64,000 nucleotides of DNA, taken from the NCBI GenBank assembly GCA_009760885.1, contig CM019715.1:20264503-20328502 (forward strand), written 5' to 3'. Numbering within the stretch: position 1 is the first letter of the stretch; each line of letters opens with the position of its first letter. The notes beneath the pieces were generated by a model, which saw nothing but the letters and a program-made list of their open reading frames with translations, made no database searches and was not told the DNA's origin. Shown piece after piece: positions 11,037 to 21,225 of the stretch. Origin of the DNA: Achatina immaculata (taxonomy: Eukaryota > Mollusca > Gastropoda > Stylommatophora > Achatinidae). The position numbers and the translations under genes were made by a program.

Positions 11037-11149
11037 AGGAGCTGAATCTATGAGTGATAATCCCACAGGCATAGATATCTAGAAGATTTATTGGTTCTAC
11101 AAAATTATTGTATTTATCCGAAGCACCAAATCAGATCAAAATCACTTCC

Positions 11150-11174
11150 TCTCTCTCTCTCTCTCTCTCTCTCT
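11150..11174. repeat. (CT)n microsatellite
   Basis: A pure CT run directly next to the 3' side of the minus-strand LINE fragment at 11180. It may be the tail of that insertion or simply its neighbour. Confidence 0.85.
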
Positions 11175-11179
11175 GAACC

Positions 11180-11494
11180 TTAAGTGCCCAGGGCACATGG
11201 GGCTTCCGCAAGGGTTTTCCACAAATGCCTGTCTTTCGCCTTTTTTTCTGCTCTTGCCCAGGTGAGCCCTCTATTGCTCAACATCCTTTCTGTTGTTCTT
11301 CTCCATGTCTCTTTTGGTCTACCCTTACTTCTGCTCCCCTGTGGTGTCCATCTTAGTGCTATTTTTGGTAGTGAGTTGTCAGTCATTCGGAGCACATGTC
11401 CCAACCATCGCCAGCGTCTTTCCTCAATAATTGTTGTCAGTGGTTTCATCTGCATTTCTGCCAATAAGATGTTATTTCTTATAGTTATACTCAC
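11180..11494 (-). pseudogene. LINE reverse-transcriptase C-terminal fragment (family F)
   Basis: An open minus-strand frame of 104 codons reads RRWRWLGHVLRMTDNSLPKI, then ALRWTPQGSRSKGRPKETWR, then TWARAEKKAKDRHLWKTLAE. This is the standard end of many invertebrate non-LTR retrotransposon proteins: a RW.WLGHVLRM segment, the GRPK.TWRR basic motif, and a terminal helix with DR..W...V..LC. The catalytic YADD region is absent, so this is a strongly 5'-truncated copy. The sequence differs from the other LINE families in the window. Confidence 0.8.
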
Positions 11495-11527
11495 TTCCTA
11501 CGATGCGAGAAATCACTCCACGTGTTT

Positions 11528-11990
11528 TATCAGTCATCTGACGTCAAATTATGACTTGTGTACTTATCAGTTATCTGACATCAGGCAGGTTATGGCTTAT
11601 CAATATGACTTATCAATTATCTAACATCAGACAAACTATGACTTATGTGTTTATCAATTATCTAACACCAGACAAACTATGACTTATGTATTTATCAATT
11701 ATCTAACATCAGACAAACTATGACTTATGTATTTATCAATTATTTAACATCAGACAAACTATGACTTATTTATTTATCAATTATTTAACATCAGACAAAC
11801 TATGACTTATGTATTTATCAATTATTTAACATCAGACAAACTATGACTTATGTATTTATCAATTATTTAACATCAGACAAACTATGGCTTATGTATTTAT
11901 CAATTATCTAACATCAGACAAACTATGACCTATGTATTTATCAATTATTTAACATTTTATGTATTTATCAATTATTTAACATCAGACAAA
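11528..11990 (+). repeat. 41-bp minisatellite, about 11 copies
   Basis: The unit is CAAACTATGACTTATGTATT followed by TATCAATTATTTAACATCAGA. The first units are shorter and divergent. One unit near 11955 lacks the CAGACAAAC part. The array passes directly into the 27-bp array. Confidence 0.85.
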
Positions 11991-12256
11991 CTATGACATT
12001 AGGAAAACTATGACAAACTATGACATTAGGAAAACTAAGACAAACTATAACATTAGGAAAACTATGACAAACTATAACATTAGGAAAACTAAGACAAACT
12101 ATGACATTAGGAAAACTAAGACAAACTATGACATTAGGAAAACTAAGACAAACTATGACATTAGGAAAACTAAGACAAACTATGACATTAGGAAAACTAA
12201 GACAAACTATGACATTAGGAAAACTAAGACAAACTATAACATTAGGAAAACTATGG
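11986..12256 (+). repeat. 27-bp minisatellite, about 10 copies
   Basis: The unit is GACAAACTATGACATTAGGA plus AAACTAA. Its first half, GACAAACTATGAC, is identical to part of the neighbouring 41-bp unit. Two apparent coding frames on the plus strand and one on the minus strand are by-products of a unit length divisible by 3. Confidence 0.9.
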
Positions 12257-12970
12257 CTGAGGCAAAGACTGGTCGGTAATTTGTTGCTCTGCAATGTGTT
12301 ATATGTGCTTTTACTCTTTCGCAGTGATTTGGGAAATTAACATATTACTTTTCAACATTTTTTTTTAGTAGGCAAACTATTTTCATTTCTCAGAGATCTC
12401 TTGAGAAGGCTCAGGAACACCCATGTTTTCCGGGAGCACACTTTGGGAAACACTGCACCAGAGCGATATCACACTAGTGTGTTAATGTGTAGAAGCTTCA
12501 GACAAAATTTAAATCTCTTATTTCTGTCAAAAATACTAGACAGCTTTTGACTGCATTTATTATCTGGACTCCCATTCATTTATGTTTTGCTTTCCTTCAT
12601 GCTTTTTAGTCGCCCAAACACGTGACTTACTCTTCTGTAAGTGTAACTGCTACGTGCTGTTACTGTTGATGCTATCGTTGCTATGTTGTGTTACATGTTG
12701 TGTTCAGATATTGCAAGGTAATATGTAGTTATATAGATGTTGGGATAATAAGAGAAAATGGAATATTTTCACCTGTAATTAGATGTTGGGATAGTAAGAG
12801 AAAATAGAATATTTTCACGTGAATAAATTCTTTCCTGTGCTCAGAGCTAATAAAACGATGTCATGGATGCCTTCCCCATACCCTGGTATAGTATAGGAGC
12901 TCCACCTGGCGGTAGCATGCTGTGAGTAAACCAGAGAAAATTCCTATGAAAATTTGTGGAAGGCAGTACA
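12256..12970. other. spacer with a short tandem duplication
   Basis: Two near-identical copies of about 46 bp (AGATGTTGGGATA.TAAGAG then AAAAT.GAATATTTTCAC) lie at about 12736-12825. Apart from the possible hAT end at 12420-12455, nothing else was seen. Confidence 0.45.
12420..12455 (-). mobile_element. possible hAT terminal inverted repeat
   Basis: Read on the minus strand from 12455: CAGTGTTTCCCAAAGTGTGC. Many hAT elements begin CAGTG.TTCCCAAA. No matching second end was identified. Confidence 0.35.
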
Positions 12971-13221
12971 GGTGTCTGAGTGGCGAAGTGGTTAGTGCAC
13001 CGGTCTCTCATGGCGAAGGTAGGTGGTTCGAATCCGGACGGAGGCATCCCAGTCACCCAGCTGTAAAAATGGGTACCCGACTTCTTCTGGAGTTGGGGAA
13101 GGAAAGGCGGCCAGGCGTGATACTGACCATATCTGCTTCTAGTGTGCTGACAAATCTAGGAAAAATTGGGCACTAACACTATATCCCTATGTGCCTCTAA
13201 GGCATGACAGGATTACCTTTA
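12971..13221 (+). mobile_element. tRNA-derived SINE, complete copy (SINE-1 family)
   Basis: The head is tRNA-like: a Pol III A box TGGCGAAGTGG at 12981-12991 and a perfect B box GGTTCGAATCC at 13025-13035. The body contains CACCCAGCTGTAAAAATGGG, GGAAGGAAAGGCGGCCAGGC, GTGATACTGACCATATC and a tail GCACTAACACTATATCCC ending in ACAGGATTACCTTTACC. It is colinear over about 250 bp with the copy at 57107. It encodes no protein; SINEs of this kind are transcribed by RNA polymerase III and copied by LINE proteins. Overlapping short open frames (12847-13176) are not genes. Confidence 0.9.
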
Positions 13222-13885
13222 CCTCTAGGACAGGTTAACTCTTTAACTCCGGTGGCAGAATCAATTTTGATAATAACTTTGGTAGAAAGAAAATAGAAGG
13301 AAGCTACTGTATGATTTAAAAATATGGGTTGAATTAGAAATGTGCTATTTCTCATTTTATTATTTAGACTATAGAATATAGCCATGAGCATTGATTAGCA
13401 TAGGCGTGCAAGAAATATCAGTCCTGCCATTATTTTTTTCCTTTTTTGTTTGTTTGGAGTGAAATAGTTAGAGCACTGAAGGAAACTGAAATTTCAGTGT
13501 CACACAAACATTTTTTGCTACCAGTTTGCCATTGATTTTCGTGTCGCTGTATCCTGTATCACTATATATTTTATCATCGTATGATATTTTTCATCTCATT
13601 GAATGTCTTCTCCGTCTTACCATCAGATGTCTTTGCACTGACTCTCTTACATTTAGAATATTTTGGAAGAAGCAAGAGATCCGAATCGTACAAGTATTAC
13701 TCAAGTGTAATATCGTTCTTGTGAAATGCGCTACGAGATTCTCCCTTCAGCTAAATCGCATTTCTTATCACTATCCCTCGTACCATAGTTATTATTTGCG
13801 TTGTCATCAATATCTTTCATCATAGTCTTTCTGCTATTGTTGTGCTGTATTATACGGCAATCTGTAAATATCATTACTACCACAA
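13222..13885. other. no feature recognised
   Basis: AT-rich DNA. Small frames at 13526-13825 and 13801-14010 carry no motif apart from the LINE tail below. Confidence 0.4.
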
Positions 13886-14000
13886 ATGGATCGTTGATAA
13901 TCTGCAAATGGATGCATCAGCAGCAATGCATCTTGCTTACAACCGAGAGGCCTAAAGGAGAGCTGTTAAGGAGGTATAGTTCCGCAAGGGACAATAAAAT
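13886..14000 (+). mobile_element. LINE-A 3' end fragment
   Basis: GATCGTTGATAATCTGCAAA, CATCAGCAGCAATGCATC, ACAACCGAGAGGCC and GTTCCGCAAGGGACA match the last 110 bp of the LINE-A copies at 19.2, 21.7, 35.1, 52.6 and 59.7 kb. The tail (ATGACTGACTGA) is a tetramer repeat, similar to the AATG tails of the other copies. Confidence 0.8.
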
Positions 14001-14726
14001 GACTGACTGATTGACCACAAATGGTGATATCACGACTAATCATATCAGTAATGTTTATTAACTGCATATCTAAAGCTTTTCCTCTTATCATAGTCTTGTA
14101 ATCTTATCAGTCGGGGAATGTCATAATTTTTTTGTATTATAATTTTATCAAAATAGTTCTTGTCCACTTCTGTAAATCCTTATGATAGAACTTGAATCTT
14201 GGTGGTGATTCATTTCTTAATGCTACATTTCTTTTTCGTACTTATTTTATTTTAGCTGTTAAAACTGCATTTTCTTTTCTTCTCGCGATATTCTGGCGTT
14301 TTTTTTTCCGAGAATGTAATGAAGATAAAGAGAAGATATTCTAACACATAGTCAGAATTTACCAAACAAAACGAGAAGTGCGTATTTGTTACTTTCGCTG
14401 TTACAATCTTATTAACATCTTACATTGATGTGCTTGTTTGTTGTACTTAGTTTACTAGTTTTAAATTGTACATAAAGTATTATGCTAAGTCTGTTTTTAT
14501 TGTGAACTTTGATTCGTGACCCGACGGCAGTCTATAGTGAAATAGTACATTTCTTTGAGTGGGTTGTGTTGCGAATAAGAGGTCATTGATGGACTGTATA
14601 ATGTTATCATTATCTTCTTGAATGTTCCAGAACCCGGATCTTGTATTCTCTTCAGTCATCACAGTGTCGTTTTGTGGGACAGGCAATGTTTCGGAGAGGG
14701 AGCTGGTTACTGTCAATTGTTTAGGC
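14001..14726. other. unassigned; contains a 78-codon minus-strand frame
   Basis: The frame at 14480-14716 (minus) encodes a hydrophilic peptide with no recognised domain (includes SGFWNIQEDNDNIIQSIN). It could be chance or part of a decayed element. Confidence 0.35.
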
Positions 14727-15400
14727 TCAAGAACCAGAGCCTAGAGCCTAAGATAACAACCGACTACGGTAGCTAGAGCGGTGCAGCCTAAGATCATATC
14801 CTACTCCGGTAAATAGAGCGGTTTAGCCTAAAATCATACCCTACTCCGGTAAATAGAGCGTTTTAGCCTAAGATCATACCCTACTCCGGTAAATAGAGCG
14901 GTTTAGCCTAAAATCATACCCTACTCCGGTAAATAGAGCGTTTTAGCCTAAGATCATACCCTACTCCGGTAAATAGAGCGTTTTAGCCTAAGATCATACC
15001 CTACTCCGGTAAATAGAGCGTTTTAGCCTAAAATCATACCCTACTCCGGTAAATAGAGCGTTTTAGCCTAAGATCATACCCTACTCCGGTAAAGAGAGCG
15101 GTTTAGCCTACGATCATACCCTACTCCGGTAAAGAGAGCGGTTTAGCCTACGATCATACCCTACTCCGGTAAATAGAGCGTTTTAGCCTACGATCATACC
15201 CTACTCCGGTAAATAGAGCGGTTTAGCCTAAGATCATACCCTACTCCGGTAAATAGAGCGGTTTAGCCTACGATCATACCCTACTCCGGTAAATAGAGCG
15301 GTTTAGCCTAAGATCATACCCTACTCCGATTGGTAGAGCGTTGAAGTCTGAGATCATATCCTAGTCCGGTAGTTAGAGCAATGCAGCCTGAGATTATACG
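14727..15400 (+). repeat. 40-bp minisatellite, about 16 copies
   Basis: The unit is AGCCTAAGATCATACCCTAC followed by TCCGGTAAATAGAGCGGTTT. G/T and A/C toggles (GGTTT/TTTT; AAGATC/AAAATC/ACGATC) distribute in patches. The outermost units (14760, 15340, 15370) are divergent, reading CGGTAGCTAGAGCGGTGCAG and TTGGTAGAGCGTTG. Confidence 0.9.
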
Positions 15401-16096
15401 AAGTTACTCCTCTGTGTACACTTGGCCATTCCTTTTCTTCTGCTAATTTCTGTTTCGTATTTTCCATCACCTGTTGTCCTGTGTACCGAATATATTTGAT
15501 TTTGTCACTTATCTAATGTATCTACGTTTGCTTTATGTTTACAGCTGAATTTTCCGAATTGGCATCACATAGATCACTGGCCGGGATTTATTCTCCAGTG
15601 TTTTTTTAATACAAGCAGCAAGAGTTGCTCTCTTGGACAAATAATCTGTTTATCCAGTCGCTTCTACAACAGTAGGGCATGTGGTCATGTGAGCATAGTC
15701 TGGGAGATATCAATCTTTCATTTTACTCGGATCTTTTCACCAGCTTTGCTATTACTCTGTCTACAATAACCAGATTATTAGATAAAGACTAGACGGACAG
15801 GTGGCAAAACATTACAGACAACATTATTCAAAGTAGCAATGCTGGACAGCACCAAAGGCCACCGGTTCTCAGGCTTTTTCAGACTGTGGCACATATAATT
15901 TTTGTCGCGACACACCTGTGTTCTTAATATTGGACAACTATGTAGTTACCCATGTATAGTATTTTAAACATTTTCGTAGTTTCTACTTTGCATCGATTAT
16001 ATTCAAATTATTTACACACATATACAAACAGACAAACACCCACACATCTTATATGCGAAGGGGGACTGATAATTAGAGTCTCCATCTGTATAAAAT
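15401..16096. other. no gene; possible hAT end near 15860
   Basis: At about 15859-15900 the text CACCGGTTCTCAGGCTTTTT then GACTGTGGCACA resembles the CAGTGGTTCTCAACCTTTTT start of many hAT elements. A partner end was not located. Confidence 0.35.
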
Positions 16097-17628
16097 AAGT
16101 TTCTAACAATCTTACATCTTACATCATTCCCGTGCCGTTAAACGAAACATAGGGCTCGCATGGTAGTTTGACACGTTTTCCTGTTTTCGGCGAGCCTTTC
16201 AACTTCATTAAGGGATGTTATGTCCACCAAGCTGGCCTCTTAACATTGTCCTCTTTCACATGGTCGACCTCTTTTTCTTCGGCCTTTTATGTTCCACTTG
16301 ATAGCTTGTTTTGGTATTCTCTGATTGTTTCTTCTCATCACATGATTGACACATGTTCATCTTTTTCTGATCACACATGAGACAGGTTCACTCATCTGTC
16401 TTATCTCTGTGTTGTTCTTGAATTCATTCCACTTTATACCAAGTATTTTGCTTAGGCATTTGTTTTCAAAATAGTATTCATTTGTTGTCTGTTTCTTTAG
16501 TTATTTTCCAGCTTTCGCACGCATAAATGAGGGTGGATATTATATTTGAATTGAATAATCTTAACTTAGTTTTTGTGCTTAGAACTTTTGAGTGCCATAT
16601 GTTCTCAAGATTACTTAAGATCAAGGCTGTTTTTGCAATTCAAACTCTTAACTTCCTCTCTGGTGTCATCATCCTGGTCTATGTAGCTGCTAAGGTATGC
16701 AAACTGATGTACATCTTCAACAGCTGTTCCTTCTACGTACATTTCCCTTCTTGATTAATGAGAAGTTTCGTTATTTTTTTTTCCTTGTTAATTTAAAGTC
16801 GTATTTTACTAGCCATTAAATACAAGGTATCTGTTTTTACATGCACTAATTTCACATTGTCACTGATAAGATTTATGCCATCAGCAAAATCAAGATCTTC
16901 CAGTTGGGTCCCATGTACCCATTCAGCGCTCGTTTTACCTGTAAAGCATTCTTTTCATTATGAAGTCTAGGGCAATTCCAAAACAGCACGGGGGGGGGGG
17001 GGGGGAGAATAGTATTCATCCTTGTTTCACGCCTGTTTCAATCTGGAACCATTCACTCATTCCTTCTTTTTTTTGTTGACTGCACAAACATATCCGTTGT
17101 GTGTGGAGATCCTTAATGATTTTGCCAATTTAGATCCTATTCCATATATTCTTAAAATTCTCCACAATGAATCTCTGTGTATGCTATCAAACGCCTTTTT
17201 AAATGTCTATGAAGTTCAGGAGTAATGATTTTGCTTTTCAATATGTTCTTCAAGTATTATTCTTAGAGTATAGATCTGGTCGAGACAGCTTCTCCCTTTT
17301 CGAAATCCTGCTTGTTTTTCTCTCATTGCAGTATCCATTATATCTTTAATTCTATTCAGAATAACTTTTCTAAATACTTTTGACACAACTGATAGTAAGG
17401 TTAATCCTCTCCAGTTATTGCAGTCACTATGGTTGCCTTTTTTTTAGCATTTTAACAATGATTCCTTTTTTTCAATTTAGAAGGCACCTTTTCTTCTTTC
17501 CAAACTTTATTAAACATTCTCTGTAGTTGGTTAATGTTTTAAATGTTAACAGCTTTTAACATTTCGACTGTTATTTCATCTTCACTTGCAGCTTTGTTGT
17601 TAGCCATTAGATTCTCTGCTGTTTCTGA
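16097..17628 (-). pseudogene. LINE-B copy, 5'-truncated reverse transcriptase
   Basis: The plus strand parallels 28660-30140 line for line: TCCCGTGCCGTTA, CATAGGGCTCGCA, then the region complementary to the FADD box (TCAGCAAAATCAAGATCTTC at 16875). It stops at CTCTGCTGTTTCTGAC near 17628, inside the segment homologous to NNKAAGEDE. Frameshifts and small deletions are scattered. A run of 16 G (16990-17005) replaces about 16 bases present in the full-length copy. The 3' tail in minus orientation is a 7-mer repeat (GATGTAAGATGTAA). TATAAAAT occurs on both sides (16089 and 17631) and could be a target duplication. Confidence 0.85.
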
Positions 17629-17840
17629 CAATATAAAATGATAAAACTGGTATCAAAATGAAACATGAATTCATTTCTCTTACACATTGTGAACTTACTT
17701 TTCAACATAGTCACTACTGACAGCTACACATTTGTCAAACAGCGATATCATTGTTTCTTTCCGTTGATGAAGAAAGTTTCTAATTGGTGCAAAGCAGAAT
17801 TTTCTGACGACAGGAACAACTGTAAGCTCCCAAAGTTATT
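17629..17840 (-). pseudogene. mariner-like transposase C-terminal fragment
   Basis: Minus-strand reading gives LHQLETFFINGKKQ in one frame and SLFDKCVAVSSDYVEK in another, followed by a stop. Mariner transposases of animals end with a W.KC....G.Y.EK motif. No terminal repeats were found here. It abuts the truncated end of the LINE-B copy. Confidence 0.5.
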
Positions 17841-17924
17841 GTGACTTGTGATCCAACCAACGCATCGGTAGAATCAGACCTGAAGATATATCAGTTTTAT
17901 TATTTTTAAAAAATCATTTGTGTG

Positions 17925-17931
17925 TGTATGA

Positions 17932-17980
<49 letters not shown>

Positions 17981-17981
17981 G
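17925..17981. repeat. (TG)n-(GA)n compound microsatellite
   Basis: TG dinucleotides pass into GA dinucleotides. The minus-strand translation (HTHTHT, SLSLSL) is a by-product. Confidence 0.9.
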
Positions 17982-17983
17982 AA

Positions 17984-18090
17984 TGAGCAGGCCTGATACT
18001 GACCACATCAGACTTTCCTGTGCTGAAGGTCGAGGAAATAGGGACCTAACCCCAGTCTGCCTTAATGGCGTGGAAACTTTACCTTTATAG
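17984..18090 (+). mobile_element. SINE-1 tail, diverged
   Basis: CAGGCCTGATACTGACCACA, GTGCTGAAGGTCGAGGAAAT, AGGGACCTAAC and ACTTTACCTTTAT follow the order of the SINE-1 body and tail with many substitutions. The head is missing and replaced by the compound microsatellite. Confidence 0.55.
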
Positions 18091-18464
18091 AGATCAGGTT
18101 TATTCACTTCCAAAAGTTTTAACTCTTAACCCACCGATCAATGGTGCTATCGACTGCTGTACAACTTCCATATACAGCACGCAAACATTTGTGAATGTTC
18201 ACCAGTTTCTTTCTTAAATTTGGTATAGGCATCATTTACTCACCCTTGCAACAGTCCACCTGTGGCACATTTGCTTAAAATCTCTAGGATCACTGCTAGA
18301 TTAAATCGTAATAATCTGCATATTCATGATTTAAAAACAGCTCTGTTTAATCGATGTATAAACGTGGAAGTGAGTGTAGGATAGAAAAGAGTGGCAGTTT
18401 GCTTAAATGTATAAACTAGGAAAATTGTGGGAACAGCTTTATTACTTAACGAGTACACAGTTGT
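18091..18464. other. no feature recognised
   Basis: AT-rich spacer upstream of the Penelope-like remnant. Confidence 0.4.
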
Positions 18465-18490
18465 GACGTTTCGGCGTGAGCCTTAATCAT
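18465..18490 (-). ncRNA. degenerate hammerhead-like core in Penelope-like terminal repeat
   Basis: Minus-strand reading: ATGATTAAGGCTCACGCCGA followed by AACGTC. GGC and GCC pair across a TCAC loop as stem II, followed by GAAAC; the preceding TGATTA replaces the hammerhead core CUGANGA with two mismatches. Published work reports hammerhead motifs in the terminal repeats of Penelope-like elements. Its place, about 400 bp downstream of the nuclease frame on the same strand, fits. The mismatches make activity doubtful. Confidence 0.4.
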
Positions 18491-18539
18491 ACAAAAACAC
18501 ACAGGACAAAGAAATAGAGAGAGAAGATAAGTATCAATT

Positions 18540-18885
18540 CACATGAATGCTGTGTTTAACAAAATTTAATAAAATGAACAGAGCACTTAGCTGTAACTTG
18601 TAAGAAGTTGTGTCTGTCCGAAGCTGCGTGTCAGAAATGCGCGTGGTGGAGTGTAGAGAGTATTTAAATGGAGACTTGTGGGTCGTAACTGAGGGTGGTG
18701 GGTGGGGAAACCGTAGAGGGGAGAGAGAATTATACAATGGTAATCTAGCCTAGGGAAGGTGAAATATGTGAGTATAGTTAGGGTAGAGAGGTTGTAATGT
18801 GATGCTGTGATGAGGTTCTGAACTATGTGTAACAAGTGAGAAGAGAGTGGAACTTAGTGGGGAGAGACTGTGGAAGAGGAGAAAG
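18540..18885 (-). mobile_element. Penelope-like element 3' non-coding region
   Basis: Similar to 780-1000 (AGCTGT.ACTTGT.AGAAG, GTATTTAAATGGAGACTTG, GAGAGAATTATACA). It lies between the nuclease remnant and the hammerhead-like core. The overlapping minus-strand frames have no domain. Confidence 0.5.
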
Positions 18886-19104
18886 TTAAGTGTAGTTGAA
18901 TAACGAGTTCAAACCATGTGGTTCCAGGGTCCCATAATCCTGAATGTAGCGGTTCTCAAGCGCTAGGGAGCTTCTGTCACCCGCGTGACATTGTTTGATG
19001 GCTGTTACCAGAAAGTCAGATTTGCCTCTGTGGTTGGGGCCATTGAAATGATTCTGGACTGGTTTCAAAGCATGCTGGGTGATATCGTACAGATGTCTAC
19101 GCAT
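18886..19104 (-). pseudogene. Penelope-like GIY-YIG-type endonuclease, C-terminal fragment
   Basis: A 72-codon open frame reads RRHLYDITQHALKPVQNHFN, then GPNHRGKSDFLVTAIKQC, then LALENRYIQDYGTLEPHGLN. Known Penelope-like endonucleases share the H.....H....L....I segment, an E-R.W/YI.....L.P.GLN ending, and a length of roughly 100 residues. The upstream GIY-YIG beta-hairpin and the reverse transcriptase are missing on this strand. It is the best preserved nuclease fragment in the window and the guide for reading the copy at 1000-1197. A LINE-A fragment follows within 100 bp on the opposite strand. Confidence 0.65.
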
Positions 19105-19194
19105 GCAGTCCCCTAATCAGACGGGGATATAATAGATATAATAACTTATATCGGTGAGACTGGCCTCATATTTGAATATAATACAGAACCACGT

Positions 19195-19680
19195 ACATAT
19201 AAAACAGAACCACAAAAATAAAATTTTTAAGGGCATGCATCTTTCCCATCGCAACATATGCCTGTGAGACCTGGACACTTAACAGAACAGCTGAGAAACA
19301 TAAATGCCTTTGAATGTAAATGCTACAGAAGATTTCTTCAATATCATGGACACAAAAAAGAACAAATATATCCATACTACAAGAACTTAATATTGAAGAA
19401 GGCTGGCTAGTAAAGAGGATTAAAGAGAGAAAACTTGAATATTTTGGACACATTAAAGGTCATGATACTCTAGAGAAGACCGTCTTGGAATGGTACATAA
19501 TGGCAAGGAGAAAGAGAGGAAGACCAAGGCGAAGATGGCTGCAAGACATCGTTGATGATCTGCAAACGGATGCATCAGCAGCAGAGCATCTTGCTCACAA
19601 CCGAGAGGCCTACAGGAGTGCTGTTAGGGAGGCAAAGTTCCGCAAGGGACATACAAATGCATGAATGAATGAATTGTAGT
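19195..19680 (+). pseudogene. LINE-A 3' fragment, reverse-transcriptase C-terminus
   Basis: Begins around CAGAACCACAAAAATAAAAT and carries the frames TLN-TAEKH, LNIEEGWLVKRIKERKLEYF, GHIKGHDTLEKTVLEWYI and RRKRGRPRRRWLQDIVDDLQ, ending in FRKGHTNA. It ends with the tetramer tail AATGAATGAATG. Residues correspond to the part downstream of YADD. A frameshift lies before 19320. It is a 5'-truncated retroposed copy in the Penelope-like neighbourhood. Confidence 0.85.
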
Positions 19681-19974
19681 CATTTATACTTGTATGTGTA
19701 CGTAACTACTTTCTGTAGTCATTTATATATGTATGTAGTTATTTTCTGTATTGAGTGCATGGATACGAATGAAATGTGAATGTTATACTTTAACTTTATT
19801 TGATGTGTCTTAGCTTTTCAATGTTAGTTGTACTGGTTATATGAGCTATTTGTAGAATGTCTGGAACAGAGTGAAAGTTGTATGATAAAGGGCAGAATGT
19901 CAGACCGGCCTGCGTGCCAATTCTTAACCCTTTGGAAATAAAGATCAATCACTCAATCAATCAATCACATCTCT

Positions 19975-20405
19975 TTTACGCCCCTCTCTCTGTCTCAACC
20001 CCCCTCTCTCTCACTTCACCCCCTCTCTCTGTCTCACCTCCCTCTCTCTCTCTCTTCACGCCCATCTCTGTGTCTCACCTCTGTCTCTTCACGCCCCTCT
20101 CTCTGTCTCACCTCTTTCTCTTCACGCCCCTCTCTCTGTCTCACCTCTTTCTCTTCACGCCCCTCTCTGTGTCTCACCTCTTTCTCTTCACGTCCCTCTC
20201 TCTGTCTCACCTCTTTATCTTCACGCCCCTCTCTGTGTCTCACCTCTCTCTCTTCACCCCCTCTCTCTCTGTCTCGCCCCCACTCTCTCTCTCTCACTTC
20301 ACGCCCCTCTCTGTGTCTCACCTCTCTCTCTTCACGCCCTTCTCTCTCTGTCTCGCCCCCACTCTCTCTCTCTCACGTCACGCCTCTGTCTCACCCCCCC
20401 CCCTT
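19975..20405 (+). repeat. pyrimidine-rich 33-bp minisatellite
   Basis: Approximate unit TCACGCCCCTCTCTCTGTCT then CACCTCTTTCTCT, with many length variants. Plus (208 codons) and minus (95 codons) open frames are low-complexity by-products. Confidence 0.85.
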
Positions 20406-20445
20406 CTTTGTGTTACTCTCTCATTTTGTCTATTTTCTGTGAGGT

Positions 20446-20631
20446 TAAACTGGCAAAAACAAATAAAACTGCAAGTCCGTAGATTCGTCAGTTTTTTTAG
20501 GTAAAATTACAGTCCTTCCAGCAAGATATTTACTCAAATGTGATGTTTGTGTAGACTTCTCGTACCAAGTTAAATGATCCAGAAATAGCGGGTCTTGGGG
20601 AAAAAAGAGACAGCGAAGAGAAGAGAAGAGA

Positions 20632-20671
<40 letters not shown>

Positions 20672-20890
20672 CCTCTAATGCTGAAACATATGAACGGGCC
20701 AAAATAGAAGCAAAACAGGAACTATGAAACAAACAAGTCTTTGTCAAAAATCTCTTTGGTAATATGGATTTGTCCAGTAATAACTCATAAAAGGATGCTA
20801 CTCTCTGACTTGTTTGTGTTTTGGACGTCAGATCTTTACGCATCCTTCTAAAGTGAAGGAATGACTGTGTATGGATCGTCAGTGACAATT
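20446..20890 (-). pseudogene. second hAT-superfamily transposase fragment
   Basis: Minus-strand frame reads HFRRMRKDLTSKTQTSQRVA, then SFYELLLDKSILPKRFLTKT, then LARSYVSALEA. After a low-complexity SLSLSL tract (the GA repeat at 20619-20672) it continues with SQTSHLSKYLAGRTV and KKTDESTDLQFYLF. SKYLAGRTV also occurs in the remnant at 5.3 kb, and TDESTDL is the usual L.DESTD landmark. Together they suggest the N-terminal half of the same hAT family, broken by simple-repeat expansion. The zinc-finger part and the rest of the catalytic core are absent. Confidence 0.6.
20619..20672. repeat. (AGAGA)n/(GA)n microsatellite inside the hAT fragment
   Basis: Pentamer AGAAG units pass into a pure GA run and interrupt the hAT reading. 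Confidence 0.9.
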
Positions 20891-20976
20891 TTTTCATTTA
20901 TGTTTACAGCCGTCTCTTACAGGACATGCGTCAAAAAAATTGCTGTTCTTAAAAACAGTATGTCTACATGATAATC

Positions 20977-21225
20977 TCTTGTATGGGCAGTATAATCAAA
21001 GATATTCTCTTGTAGGGGCAGAATAATGAAAGATACTCTCTTGTAGGAGCAGTATAATAAAAGATATTCTCTTGTAGGGGAAGTATAATCAAAGATATTC
21101 TTTTGTAGGGGCAGTATGACCAAAGATACTCTCTTGTAGGGGCAGTATGACTAAAGATACTCTCTTGTAGGGGCAGTATGATCAAAGATACTCTCTTGTA
21201 GGGGCAGTATAATCAAAGATATATT
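20977..21225 (-). repeat. 31-bp minisatellite, about 8 copies
   Basis: The plus-strand unit is GATACTCTCTTGTAGGGGCA followed by GTATGATCAAA. Minor A/G and C/T variants occur. Confidence 0.9.

Noticed and set aside
12971..13050. Functional tRNA gene
   Set aside because: A and B boxes are present, but the sequence continues colinearly with other SINE copies and the acceptor stem is not convincing.
15859..15900. hAT terminal repeat
   Set aside because: Only one end is visible; mentioned in the spacer entry but not called as an element.
19878..20504. 208-codon plus-strand frame rich in Ser, Leu and Pro
   Set aside because: Lies over a CT-rich repeat; the opposite strand is open too.
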